60,244 nt of DNA from positions 1-60,244 of the forward strand of contig JAYMTF010000067.1 in assembly GCA_036897485.1 (NCBI GenBank), in the 5' to 3' direction. Origin of the DNA: Pelargonium nanum (taxonomy: Eukaryota; Streptophyta; Magnoliopsida; Geraniales; Geraniaceae). The notes under the pieces are model-generated. The model saw nothing but the letters and a program-made list of their open reading frames with translations, searched no databases and had not been told where the DNA came from. This document shows, piece by piece, positions 10,767 through 21,979 of the stretch; positions within the stretch are counted from its first letter, which is position 1, and every line of letters starts with the position of its first letter. The position numbers were made by a program, and so were the translations under genes.

Positions 10767-10941
10767 GGTGAGTAGGATAATGGAATAGAAGCTGACTGAT
10801 ATTTTGATGAGAAGGAAAATTAGTAGAAGATGATGTATATATGCAATGCAAGAGGTCTGTTTGAGAGAGTCATGTGTTGGGATTTGGTCATAGGTCAGAG
10901 TCGTGGTCCGGGGCGAGAGAATCATATGGGCATGGGGCTAG

Positions 10942-11466
10942 GTCTTGTTTGGTAACACTACTGAAGAACCGCAAAGAAGTGGTTGAAACGGTAAGAAGTT
11001 GAATTCGTGTAATAGTATCTTCGGACAAAAACAATGGTAAGGAATTATCAATTGATAATATGATCAAAATAAACATAGAGGTATGTGTTAACAGAGTAAT
11101 TTAGACTACTATAACATACCAAATTTGTTCGACCTCATCTGCAAAAAACAACATCAAGCATTTCACAAGTCAGTATAACAAATCAAAATAAGTCGACCCA
11201 ATCTGCATTTTACAGGGAAAAAAATAGCAAATTTAGTTCGATTCCTTCAAACGAGAGAACAATGTATCTCCATATACCAGTCACCTCTACAACATAAAAT
11301 GGTAGATGGTTTTGAGATGTAATTAACTACAAAACATGACACGGAAGGCGGTGAGCTCCTGCAGAAATTAATGCATTCTACCGAACAGACTAGTCAAGTG
11401 GAGCTCAAAATTTTGCTTAAGTGGCACCTTCTTGAAGAAGGAAAGACTAATGTTACCAAACAAGCA
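10942..11466. mobile_element. MITE-like element with terminal inverted repeats
   Basis: Left end GTCTTGTTTGGTAACACTA and right end TAATGTTACCAAACAAGCAC are near-perfect inverted complements. A possible CTA duplication flanks the element. About 525 bases with no ORF of note, located about 180 bases upstream of the peptide gene's ATG. Superfamily uncertain. Confidence 0.6.
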
Positions 11467-11811
11467 CTAAGACATGTCTCCCAGAGTCCCCACCCCAATG
11501 GTTAATAATTGATGGAGGTCTGCAATAGTGGAACAGTCCTTCTGTTGATGGTTGTGTAGGGAAGTTGAAGGAAGAAGAGAAGGGAATAGAGGTTCACGTG
11601 TGTGTTCCATGCAAAACAAAACCGCTCACGGTTTAATCATTAACTCATGTTTTGTCCTCACCAATAAAGCCTAATTGTTCATGTCCTTGTGCTCTCCACT
11701 CCAATAAGACCTATGTGATTATGTCTACCCTTTTGGCTGCTTTTGTTTCCCTCATTGTAATCACTTTTCCCATTTCCCATGTTAGCATTTACCTTATAAG
11801 AATGTTAGTAG

Positions 11812-12126
11812 AACTATCAAGCACGACACACACACGGGTCAAGCAAGATCACCACAAAAACGATATACCATATGGAGAACAGTAACATTACATATGAGCA
11901 TCACATATATCCATACACTTCAAGACTCAAGAGTAAAGCAAGCAAGCATAAAACTAAAATCGCAATTCAGTGAAATATACAGACATAAGCATTTAGAGAT
12001 GACCTGTTGTCTCGTACTATATTCTTTTACCCTCTAGCCTTGAGTTCTGAGAGCCTCCTCGACAAATCATCTTCATCAACCTTCTCTTCTGCCTAGATTG
12101 TCACGGCATGCCCTGCTGGCTGTGTT
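11812..12126 (-). pseudogene. Duplicated 3' end of CHMP1 (non-functional fragment)
   Basis: Matches 12660-12986 over about 315 bases, covering downstream DNA, the stop region and the last roughly 35 codons of CHMP1 (the helix with [12 protein letters not shown]). Small indels occur, for example a 20-base piece (GGTGGAATCAAGTTATC region) missing after GCATCACAT. A CCTTGG to CCTAGA change creates an in-frame TAG on + and altered codons on -. No upstream exon accompanies it, so it cannot make a CHMP1 protein. Confidence 0.75.
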
Positions 12127-12350
12127 TGTCCGAGTTTGACTACTACTTCAAGACTTCAGGTTATTCAAGAAAAAAAATTAACCCGTAGTCCTCACTGGTT
12201 TTTCACTAGTTCTGCCCGAGTTAGACTACTACTTCAAGACTTCAGGCTATTGAAGAACCAAGCCAGTAGTTCTCACGGTTTTTTTACTAGTTTTGCCTGA
12301 TTTAGACTACTAGCTCGTGTGATTCAATAACCAAACCGACTAGGTCGATC
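12127..12350. repeat. Short tandem array, about 85-base unit
   Basis: Two full units and a partial third begin at about 12127, 12212 and 12294, each opening with TGYCYGAKTTAGACTACTA-like sequence and containing CTTCAAGACTTCAGG. It directly abuts the duplicated CHMP1 3' fragment. Confidence 0.7.
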
Positions 12351-12885
12351 TGATTTTTCAGAACCACGGTCATAATCAACAAGCTACAATCAACCACTTA
12401 AACCCAACTCAGTTGATTTACATATCTGTATCAACAACTAATACAATCTCTAATCAAACACACGGTGTTTAAGAGAAATGGATTCAATTGAGTTTCGAAG
12501 GTAACAATAATCAACATTCAATAACCTAAAGTGCACATAAGAACCCAGTTCCAATCCAATCCTATCAAATCCAACGTAACTTGGAGTAAGTTATCACATA
12601 AATCATTTTTAAAAGCCATATAAAACCAAATGTAGCGGATTCCCAATTCAATTAAACTATACTATATCAAGCACAACACAAACACAGGTCAAGCATGATC
12701 ATCACAAACACAATATACCATATAGGGAACAGTAACATTACATATGAGCATCACATGGTGGAATCAAGTTATCAATATCCATAGGCTTCAACAGTATAGC
12801 AAGCAAGCATAAAACTAGAATCCCATCTCAGTAAAATTTACACATAAGCATTTAGAGATGACCTGTCGTCTCTTTCTATATTCTT

Positions 12886-14227
12886 TTACCCTCTAGCCTT
12901 GAGCTCTGCAAGCCTCCTCGACAGATCATCTTCATCAACCTTCTCTTCTGCCTTGGTTGGCACGGCATGCGCTGCTGGCTGTGGCAGCCCTACAGACACC
13001 TCTAATCCATAGTTATCAGCCACCTGTTGCATTAAACTGTTGACCTCACCCTCTGGTGTCGAAAGAGAAGTTGATCCTGCCATTGCACTCTCCATGAACT
13101 CAGCCTGCACTTCCATATTCACAAACTGCTTCTCAAATTGATCCATCGTCTCCGACATTTTCTGCAAATTGCCTGAAACAAGAAATCCATCACCCAACAA
13201 ACACATTAATGCTTTGAAAAAAATAAACATAATCATACACAAAGCTGAATTCAAGAACAAATGGATCAATAGGGGTGAGATCGGTCAGTTATCTGTTAAA
13301 TTTGTTCGCTTTTTAACCGAACCCAACTGCCTATCTATGACAGTTTTAAGTTTAGTACGTAAATGTAAACCATCTATTAACATAAATAAATTAACAAACC
13401 CAACATCAACTTTTATTGTTATAAGTTCAGCAATCACAAAAATAATGTTACAAGCCATTCAAGTTACAAATTGTAGAAGGAAAAAAAAATTATCACATTT
13501 TCAATGCATTATAGTTAAAACCTCATACAATCACTAAAATACACCCCACAAAACAATATTCAAGACGGAAAAAATTGCAAATTAGAAATCAAAAGTTAGT
13601 TAACTTCCAAATTTGAAAACTAAACTCCAATCTTCAATGGATCAAATGAAAGTTTTTCAAGCTAAAAATCACGTAAACTCAATCATATGTATCAACATAA
13701 ACCTATCATACTAATATATAAATATTCGATTTGGTTCACCAATACTATGGATCATCTTGAGGATTTTTCAAATACGAAGCTCAATTGAGTCCCTTTACAG
13801 TACACCTATATTCAATTAAGTTAAGCAACTCCTAAAAAATTTGAACTTTTGTGATCGTTTCAACATCAAAAGCAAAATTGAGGAAATAGGTATTGGAATT
13901 ACCTGTTGCAAGCGAAGATTCGAGGGACTTGACGATGTTGGACATGGACTTGTTGATGTTGGTCATCTTGGCCTGAGTGTCGAGGCGAGCGACGACGGCG
14001 TCGAGGCGGGAGGAGAGGCGGAGATAGTTCATCTGCTCGGAGCGCTTCCTGATGGCGTTCTCGGCGTAGATGCGAGCACCGTCCATGTTCCCTTTCTCGA
14101 TCGCCTTCTTCACCTTCAATTTCTCCGCTTTCTCTTCCTTCTCGCACTTCCTCGCCTGCCTCTGCAGCGACTTGGCCGTGAACTTCAGGTCCATGATCTG
14201 ATTCAACAGCCTGTCTGTGTTCCCCAT
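12886..14227 (-). CDS. CHMP1: CHMP1 / Did2-like ESCRT-III-related protein
   Basis: ESCRT-III accessory subunit that recruits the AAA-ATPase SKD1/VPS4 and drives vesicle formation in multivesicular endosomes; in plants it is needed for sorting of auxin carriers. Exons 14227-13903 and 13172-12886 join in phase 1 (ACA-G|GC) to give 203 aa, the normal CHMP1 length. It starts [16 protein letters not shown], followed by a basic helix ([20 protein letters not shown]) and long amphipathic helices through [20 protein letters not shown]. The C-terminus has a classical MIT-interacting motif ([15 protein letters not shown]). The intron of about 730 bases holds nothing recognisable. Codon use in exon 1 is notably GC-rich (CGCTCGGCG-like codons) compared with its surroundings, common for plant first exons. 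Confidence 0.95.
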
Positions 14228-14885
14228 TTTCCGATCTCCGATTCTGAATCCTAGGGTTGAATTGAGCTAAAATTGAAATGGAAGATCAAAATTGAACTGA
14301 TCTTGAGGTCTCGAACTTGGATTGGATTGAAATTGAAGGTGAAATTGAAAGGAAAGAAGGAAATTGAAGTGGTTTTGAGCTGTGGATTTGGGGAAGGAAC
14401 CAAGAAACAGCGTGGAGAATCAAATTGATGGAGTTTATGTGTGGAGGATACAACAGAGTCGTCGACTTCGTCAACTGACGTTGCTTAATCGCGTTGATTC
14501 TTGTAACGGTTCTTTGCATGTGTCGTTTTGTGCCTTTTGGTTATAAATTGAAAGTCGTTTTTAGATGGTATTCTTTGAATGGATTATTATTCAATGGGTC
14601 TTGAAAAACATTCATACACATCTCTCATTTGTAATTGTTACATGGGAATATGGTATATAACAAATAGCCATGAATGGATGGGAGTCCTCGGGCCACCTTC
14701 GACGCTCAAGTCAGATAACCGAAAGAAAGATTTAGTTATCGTACCCTCAAATGAATGACGCCTAACTAATATTTATAAGTATTCTAAAGAATGTATATGA
14801 AGAAATGTTACACGTATACAAACAATATGTGACTATTTGATCATCACCTCTATTTCATGTATACACTTGCTATCAACTTAAAAGA

Positions 14886-15430
14886 AAATGAAAAACAATA
14901 TGATGCGGAAGATCTTGATCGAAGATCGTAAAGTTCAAATATATTTACAAAATTTGAAATATATGAATAAACAAGGGTTGTATATATGCAAAATATGGCA
15001 ATTTCATCACCTTTGCAAGAATATATATACATTTATTGTCGTCAAAATACAAATAAAAAATCTTACATCTTGAATTTCACGACAAAAATCGTCAAGATTC
15101 AGGCACAAAACATATCCAAAAAGAAAGTTACATATTTACAAACAGTGAATCTTCCATCCCCGATATTACTGCAAAAATAAAAAATGAAAAAACAATATGA
15201 ATCAGGATCATAAAGATCATTGATCATATTCAAGAACAAACATATACGCCGTATTTACAAAAAAGACGAACTAAACACGTATGAAAACCGCCACATATTT
15301 ACAAAGTACAACAATTCCCTCACTTTGCATGATTATATACACTTATCGTTCTCGATAAAAGAAAAAAAAATCGAACATCTTGAATCACGCCACAAATATC
15401 ATCAAGATTCAAGCACTCTTGTATCCAACA
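14886..15430. repeat. Diverged tandem duplication downstream of the 81-aa gene
   Basis: About 14886-15120 and 15185-15430 share ordered landmarks: AACAATATGA, a GATC-rich stretch, TTTACAAA, TATATACA with TTATCGT, and CATCTTGAAT followed by ATCAAGATTCA. The second copy ends about 40 bases past the stop codon of the small gene. Confidence 0.55.
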
Positions 15431-15470
15431 AAACAAGAACCGATCAATATTATCGCCACAACCTTGACGA

Positions 15471-15716
15471 TTAGCCACGTGGACTTCCAAATCGGCTGCT
15501 GACCTGGCGAGCATATGCCACGACAGCTTTAGCCCATTTCTTGATATCGGATTTGAACTTCTCCGAGTCCATCTCCTTGAGCGATCTCGTATTCGGGCTT
15601 ACAGATATCTCTTGCACATACGAGAAACAACGTCCAAAACGTCGGCGTTTTGAGCTCCGATCACGCTTCACCACAGCTTCAGCTTTGTTGAATGACAGAG
15701 ATTTCTTGACGGACAT
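15471..15716 (-). CDS. Small basic plant protein of unknown function, 81 aa
   Basis: Intronless ORF starting MSVKKSLSFNKAEAVVKRD. It contains a highly basic cluster (SSKRRRFGRCFSYVQEI) and a C-terminal amphipathic helix (SEKFKSDIKKWAKAVVAYAR). There is no signal peptide or membrane segment. The ATG sits in a reasonable context after an A-rich leader, and the sequence looks like coding DNA rather than chance: mixed amino acids, helix periodicity and no low complexity. It resembles uncharacterised small proteins I associate with other dicots, but I cannot name a family. The basic cluster could mediate nuclear entry or membrane binding. The alternative of a chance ORF is less likely but not excluded. 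Confidence 0.6.
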   Translation of the reverse strand: MSVKKSLSFNKAEAVVKRDRSSKRRRFGRCFSYVQEISVSPNTRSLKEMDSEKFKSDIKKWAKAVVAYARQVSSRFGSPRG

Positions 15717-15750
15717 GAATATAATGAATTCTTATGATTTATTTTTGTAG

Positions 15751-18250
15751 AAGAAATTGAACAAAAATGAAGGTTGGTTCTTGAAAATGGCACGTTAGGG
15801 TTTAATTTATATGGTGAAGGAATGATAGTGTGACAAGTAACAGACTGTCCCTACGCGTACAGTTTGCTTCTGTGGACTTGACTTTTCAGCAACCATTAAC
15901 AATTGCTTACTAAGTTTCTTTAATTTTATTTTATTGTGACTCACATTTGATTAAGTAAAATTTGATCCACTTGTACCCTAAATAAGTTTTTTTTCCAATT
16001 CTTTGATAATGAGTGATAAATAATATTTTGGATAAAAACAATTTGAGGAATAAACTTTATATTAAAATATGATAGTAAGATCACATATTCATTAGAGCAT
16101 GTACCGATGTTAATTCATAGTTTGTCAAACTCAAATAAGTTTTTCTTTTTGAAGGGGAATGTTTATCTAATTAATAACTGGAAAACCGAAAAATCGTACA
16201 ATTCAAAATAAACGAAAACAAAGCAAACCAATTAAAACGAACTAGCCAAAACAAAGAAACTAGCGAACAAGTAACTAGAGACTTAAACTGTGGAAAACCA
16301 CTAAAAAGAGACTGTAATTGAGATGCAGCCTCTAAAATCAAACCGAGGAAACTCTAATAAGTTTAGTTGAGCCTCATTCATTTTTTATATAAGAGGGAAA
16401 AAACTAATTTAACCAACACATTCTTAATTTTTACCAAAAAAAGAAATGAACAGTTATATAAATTCCAAGCTCATATGATTGTGGTCATCTCTGGAAATAA
16501 AAGTTGGAATATGACAATTGGAATATTCCATAAAGAGGCTGCTGGTGGTGGTCAAGGAAAATAATTGGTGATTTCAATTCTTATCTTATCTGAAACCTAT
16601 AATGCATTTATGTGAGTTTGTGTCGAGCAAAATCAATTTTTGAGTCGGGTGAAGTAGAATCACACATTTTGCATTAAAAATTTGAACTAAACGCCACAAT
16701 TATTTATAGATTTTGCAGTAAAAATCACACATTTTGCATTAAAAATTGTTGGCTGCTCTAATTTATTTATTTTATCAATGTTTACCAAAATTTTAATTTT
16801 TTATTAGATAAATATCACTATAAAATTGTAAAAACATGGGCTGCCTGCCTAATAAGGGGTTTGGTGAAATCAAATGTTTAATTATCTTTTGCTACTTACA
16901 ATTATTATTAAACAATACCAGGAGGGTTGGTTACTGTTTTTATGTATTTGTATTGACTTTGATTTGGAATAAAAGTATAAAACCATGAGATTATTAATTA
17001 TTTTAATTAATTCTGTACACGTTTGGATTTATGTTTCTTCTTGGACATTGATACAACTAAGAAGCCGTTTCTTCTTGCTTGATAGCTAAGTCATTATCCA
17101 TTTTGAATGGATGTTGTTTAACCAAAACTAGTTAACTACTCATAAAATAATTAATACCCTTAACTTGGTCATTAAATATTGCCAAGTAGGGTTTTAGATA
17201 GCGTGGTACTAGCAAATTTCAATTTAGTAGCTCTCTTTGAGATATCGTGGATCTAATTCTTACTTAGATCAACATTTTCATATACAAGATTCGGCTCACA
17301 ATCCACCAAATTTCCCCGAGATTCTCCAATAACCTCTCCATCAATTACCATTGAGGGGTGGTCTTACCTCAACCAAGATGAGTAGCTCTATATATGCCCC
17401 TTGGGGTATGAGATTCGCACTTTTTTTTATAGATCTAACTATTTACATTTTGGAGCATCTAGTTTATTGTTTTACTCTACATCAAAGATGAATTCTAATG
17501 CAACTCACTATCTTTTACTTTAACTCCTGCAAGAAATTTTTAAATCTCATAAATATAGAAGAATTTGGTTCAGAAATTCCGGGTTATATAAGTGAAATAA
17601 AACGGTTCATGACATTTATGGATAAGAATTCAAGTGTTACGATAAAAAAAACAAGACAATTCATGATACATATGCATGGGTAGCGCAGCACTAAGACTTA
17701 TTTGTTCATTTGGTCTTCTTATTGGCTGCTATACTCATACAAGTGGCATGACCAGGCCAAAAATGTCAACCATGCACGCTTGGAATCATATTCTTCACAT
17801 GTAAATTGCTTTGTATATAGATCAAATTAGAATTCAAAAGTAGTAACATAGCATTTAATGACCAATTGACTGAAAATTGCACCCCAGAAACTAGGTTAGT
17901 CTTCGTTCACATTGAGTCCCTTTAAAGTTAAAAAGCCTTTTGAGTAAAAATCTAACATTTTTAAAATTATCTTTAATTTCTACACACAAAAATTGATGAA
18001 GAAACATGAAGAATAAAATCATAAAATCTTCACAATACAACCTGGAGGACTATTAATGATCAAATGACATTATCATATTGCAAATTGTGAGGGGACTTCA
18101 ACATCTTAATATACCATTGCTTTATAAATTTTGCATGTACAGAAATGAGAGAATGTATGTTTCACCAGAAGAGGATGCAGCACATACCTTGTAGAGAGAT
18201 CCGTAGCAGTCTGCACACACAAGCACTTAGGATTTCCAGCTAAGAATCAG
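15751..18250. other. Large gene-free intergenic stretch
   Basis: About 2.5 kb of AT-rich DNA with only short, compositionally random ORFs. A direct repeat of AATCACACATTTTGCATTAA occurs at about 16660 and 16723. Bases 16180-16350 are an A-rich tract with repeated CAAA/GAAA words, possibly an old retroelement tail. Bases 17160-17410 look like a decayed dispersed repeat (TTTGAGATATCGTGG, ACCTCAACCAAGATGAG). The right part includes the 3' UTR of the RAB gene. Confidence 0.5.
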
Positions 18251-18257
18251 AAACCGT

Positions 18258-21200
18258 TCATCCCGAGGAGCAACAGGCTGTACTTTTTTGGTTCACTGGC
18301 TGCCCACGCATGTGCACCGAGCTCGTTGGTCTGCTTACATTCATAGGTTGCGTTGCAATTCTGCGCGAAGAAAATGAATTGAATAAGTGTCCGGTATATG
18401 ATTTTATCGGAAGAAGCATTTACATTTCCTTCAAAGAAGAGAGTTATGTTTATTATACTACCCCTCCGTAAATGCAAAACAATAACTAACTTCTCCTTAA
18501 TTTTTCTCAAAATGAAAACCAAGGCACTCATTTTAGGACGGAAAGAGTAATTTCAATAAGTTAGTAACAACCAATTCAACAAAACATGTTTTATCACACC
18601 GAGACTTGAAATTGAGACCTCAAGGTACCAAGTGAAATCAACCACTTGCCCTATTGAGTGATTGTTGAAAGTACTCCCTCTATTTTGTTAAAAGTCAAAC
18701 ACTAACTATATTATACTCAATCTTTTCCAAGAAAAAGTCAAACAAGACAATTTTTAGGACAGATGGAATATGAGTATACTTATTACTTAATATTTGTAAA
18801 AAGTCAAATTAATAGTACGCTTAATTTGGGAGGAGGAAAAAGAGAGGAATCAAATGCTTCTGATCATGTTGTTACACAAGGTCCTATGGAAGAGGATTGG
18901 CGCATGTGTACTTGTTGCACGTGTTTTACATGTACACCACTTGCATATAATAATCATTGAAATTCTAAACATTAATCAGTGTGAAAACATAGGTAATACT
19001 GGACTTGCAGACAATTATCAGTGAGCATGCAGACATTACGGGTGGTCTCAAAGTACATGTAACTCACATGTACCAGAGGATGAATGAAAACTACATGGAA
19101 AGAGTAATGAAATGAAAGCGACTCACTGATTCTTAATCTCTGCGGCCATGGTCATGAATGCTTTTTCTACATTAGTAGAGTTTTTGGCACTTGTTTCCAG
19201 AAATGGAATTCCAAGCTCATCCGCTAATGCCTTTAAAACACAAACAACATATATGGAAGTCAAGCAAAGTCATGTTAATTAACAGTCTGCCCATAACTAG
19301 AGTGGTAACAATGCCCTCTATGGTACCTTGGCAGTTTCAGATTGTACCACTTTCTTGGAAGACAAATCACTTTTGTTTCCAACCAAGAGCTTGTTGACAT
19401 TGTCAGTAGCAAAATTTTCAATTTCTTTCAACCAATCCTTGACATGGTAGAAGCTCTCTTCGTCTGTGACATCATAAACAATCTAGAAAACAGGAAAAGG
19501 ACATATGATAAGATATGTATGGAATGTGGGTTGCTTGTAAGCAGGTTTATTCAAAGAATAAGAAAGAAAAAAGTTACCACATACAATAATTCCATGTGCG
19601 CCACGGTAGTAGCTGCTTGTGATTGTTCGAAAACGTTCTTGGCCAGCGGTATCCCACTAAAAAGCAAAAATAAGAGCTAAATTACTCGATGAAATATACA
19701 TGTACGTATTAATTTTCAGGACAATGAATATACTTACTATTTGAAGCTTAATGGTCTTCCCTTCCAGCTCTACTGTCCGGATTTTCTAATAAAGAGGCAA
19801 ATTGATGACAACACCAATATGATGATACAGAACAGATAGTCCTAAAATACTATTTATTCAACTGTACTTACAAAGTCAACCCCAATGGTACTGATATAGC
19901 TTTCAACGTAAGAATCATCCTACAAAAAAAGGGGTAAACTGAGTTTATTACAATTTACAATGGCAGGTAGACCATGAAAAGTTATGCAGTAAGAGAAAAT
20001 TCATACACAAATCAACAAACCATTCAAAATTCATTGCATTGTGAAATAAACAGAGAATTTGAAACTATTTTCATGCCTGGAGTTATATACAACGGTTCTG
20101 TTATATTTCAGACTCCTTACCGCAAACCTCAATAGAAGACATGACTTGCCAACGCCAGAATCTCCAATGAGCAAAAGCTTGAAAAGATAGTCACTGCAAT
20201 ATCAACTAGTAAGACCATCAATCTAGATGCTTGAAACAGTGCAGTAACAAATAAAAATAAAACAAATAATTAACACATGTGTACTTTAAGCAAGGAATCA
20301 GAAAGCATTTCCCTGGTTCAAATAATCCAAATACATCGCTCAATTTCTCTAATCCTTATTAACTGTTCAATTAGAAATAATCCAAACACATTACATTGTT
20401 CAGTTTTCTAATAATTCCAAACACATTGCTCTGATTCTCATTTTCCTCTTAGATTGAAACTAAAATAAAGCATAACCACATTTCCAAACAGTAAAGCACA
20501 CATAAACTTCCAAAAAAATTCAGATACCATATCCAAATAACCAAAACACCGCTCACTTCCAAAATTCAAAATTTCAAGTACAGAAACCACTGACCAAAAC
20601 AAAATTAACTCATGCATCGTCATTGTTGATTAAATTCCTAATTACAGATGCTTGTGCAGCTAAAGTGCAAAAAATGTTGAATCCAAACACACTGTTCAAT
20701 TTCTAATAACCTAACAGTGCTAACACATTTCTCAAGTTTGTTTTATTCTAACACATTGCTCAACTTCTATAAACTATAATCCTTACAGTCTGGTACACAT
20801 TGATCGATTCATAATAATCCAAACACATTACATTGTTCATTTGCAAACAAATCCAAATACATTGGTCTAATTCTGATTTTCCTCTAAGCATTCAAACAAA
20901 AATTAAGCAAAACCGTATTTCTAAACAGTAAAGCACAAACAAACCATCAGACAAACTCGTTGCTCAACTTCTATAATCCAAACATTCCAGTTAGTCCACA
21001 TACATTGTTTGATTCATGATAATACAAACACATTACATAGTTCAATTTTCAAACAATTCCAAACACGTTGCTCTAGTTCTGATTTTCCTCTGAGATTGAA
21101 ACTAAACTTAAGCAAAACCATAATTCCAAACACTAAATCACAAATAAACTTGCAATTAAATTTAAGATATCGAATCCAAAGTCCAAACAACCAAAAACAC

Positions 21201-21811
21201 AGCTCACTTCCAAAATCCATGAAAGGTTCCCAAACAAAAAGCACTGATCGCAATCAAATTAACTCATGCATAATTGAAGTGCAAAATTGTCAAAATCCAA
21301 ACACGTTGATCAATTTCTAATAATCCTAACGCATTTCTCTGGTTCGATTTATCCAAACACATTTCTCAACTTCTATAATCATTACATTCTGGTTTATGCA
21401 CACACACTGTTCGACAATTCAATACACAATACCAATCACATTACACTGTTCAATTTTCCAACAATTCCAAACACATTGCTCTGATTCTCATTTTCCTCCA
21501 AGCATTCAAACAAAATTCAAGCGAAAACGCAATTTTAAACCAAAAAGCACAGACAAAGTTACAGACAAACTCAGATACCGAATCCAAACAACCAAAGCAG
21601 CGCTCACCTCCAAAATCCAGCAAAATTTCACAAACAGCACCGATCGCAATCAAATTCACACATGCATCTCTTTAACCAAATGTGATCGATCAAATTCTCA
21701 ATACACGTAACATTACATCACAAACCAAAAATGCAAGTGCAGAAACAGACACAGATACAGATACAGATACAGAAAGAGATAGAGATTGGAAGCTTACTAT
21801 TCATAATTCAT
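18258..21811 (-). CDS. RABD/Rab1-type small GTPase
   Basis: GTPase of ER-to-Golgi vesicle transport. Eight exons on the minus strand: 21811-21798, 20193-20121, 19919-19872, 19785-19738, 19656-19585, 19482-19327, 19230-19127 and 18360-18258, giving 205 aa. All nucleotide-binding motifs are present: GDSGVGKS (P-loop), ISTIGVDF (switch I with the effector Thr), WDTAGQE, NKSD and ETSAK. The Rab1-type N-terminus is [15 protein letters not shown]. The tail is [19 protein letters not shown], with a CCxxx double-cysteine prenylation site. The first coding exon is only 14 bases (ATGAATTATGAATA) and intron 1 is 1.6 kb and repetitive. The sequence mixes RABD1-like (HGIIIVYD) and RABD2-like ([10 protein letters not shown]) features, so I leave the subclass open. 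Confidence 0.95.
18458..18547. mobile_element. Stowaway-like MITE in last RAB intron
   Basis: 90 bases with ends CTACCCCTCCGT and ACGGAAAGAG, flanked by TA on both sides, as expected for Tc1/mariner-type Stowaway elements (CTCCCTCCGT terminus). Confidence 0.65.
18595..18662 (-). mobile_element. tRNA-derived SINE fragment
   Basis: On the minus strand GCAAGTGGTTGATTTCACTT resembles box A of tRNA-derived SINEs. GAGGTCTCAATTTCAAGTCTC-like sequence supplies a box B at a fitting distance. It sits between two Stowaway-like MITEs. Confidence 0.45.
18674..18774. mobile_element. Second Stowaway-like MITE in last RAB intron
   Basis: 101 bases beginning CTCCCTCTATTTTG and ending TTTTTAGGACAGATGGAA, followed by TATGAG and TA; TA flanks the left end too. 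The internal AAAGTCAAAC is repeated at each side. Confidence 0.55.
20392..21670. repeat. Tandem repeat array inside RAB intron 1
   Basis: Four related units of about 140-240 bases at about 20392-20625, 20812-20950, 21026-21275 and 21430-21670. Each contains CCAAACACATTGCTCTGATT or a variant, then TTTTCCTC, ATTGAAAC or ATTCAAAC, and AGTAAAGCACA; three also carry CCAAAATCCA and ACTCATGCAT-like ends. Spacers carry shorter copies of CAATTTCTAATAATCC. Confidence 0.75.
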
Positions 21812-21979
21812 GACTGAATCCGATCACGATGAAACGGAGACGAAGACGAAGACGAAACCCTAGAAATGGTGCGTTCTCGCGAAGCAAACCAGAATTGATT
21901 TTCTGGTTCTGAAGGAGAAAATGAGGAGGAGAGTGAGAGAAGACCCATAAAGAAAGGACCGTCTGTTTTAGCGCCAATC

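Noticed and set aside
13841..14254. 137-codon + strand ORF
   Set aside because: Antisense of CHMP1 exon 1, which is GC-rich and therefore open on several frames.
17310..17410. Possible tRNA-like hairpin
   Set aside because: CCTCAACCAAGATGAG and neighbouring words do not form a cloverleaf with proper boxes A and B.
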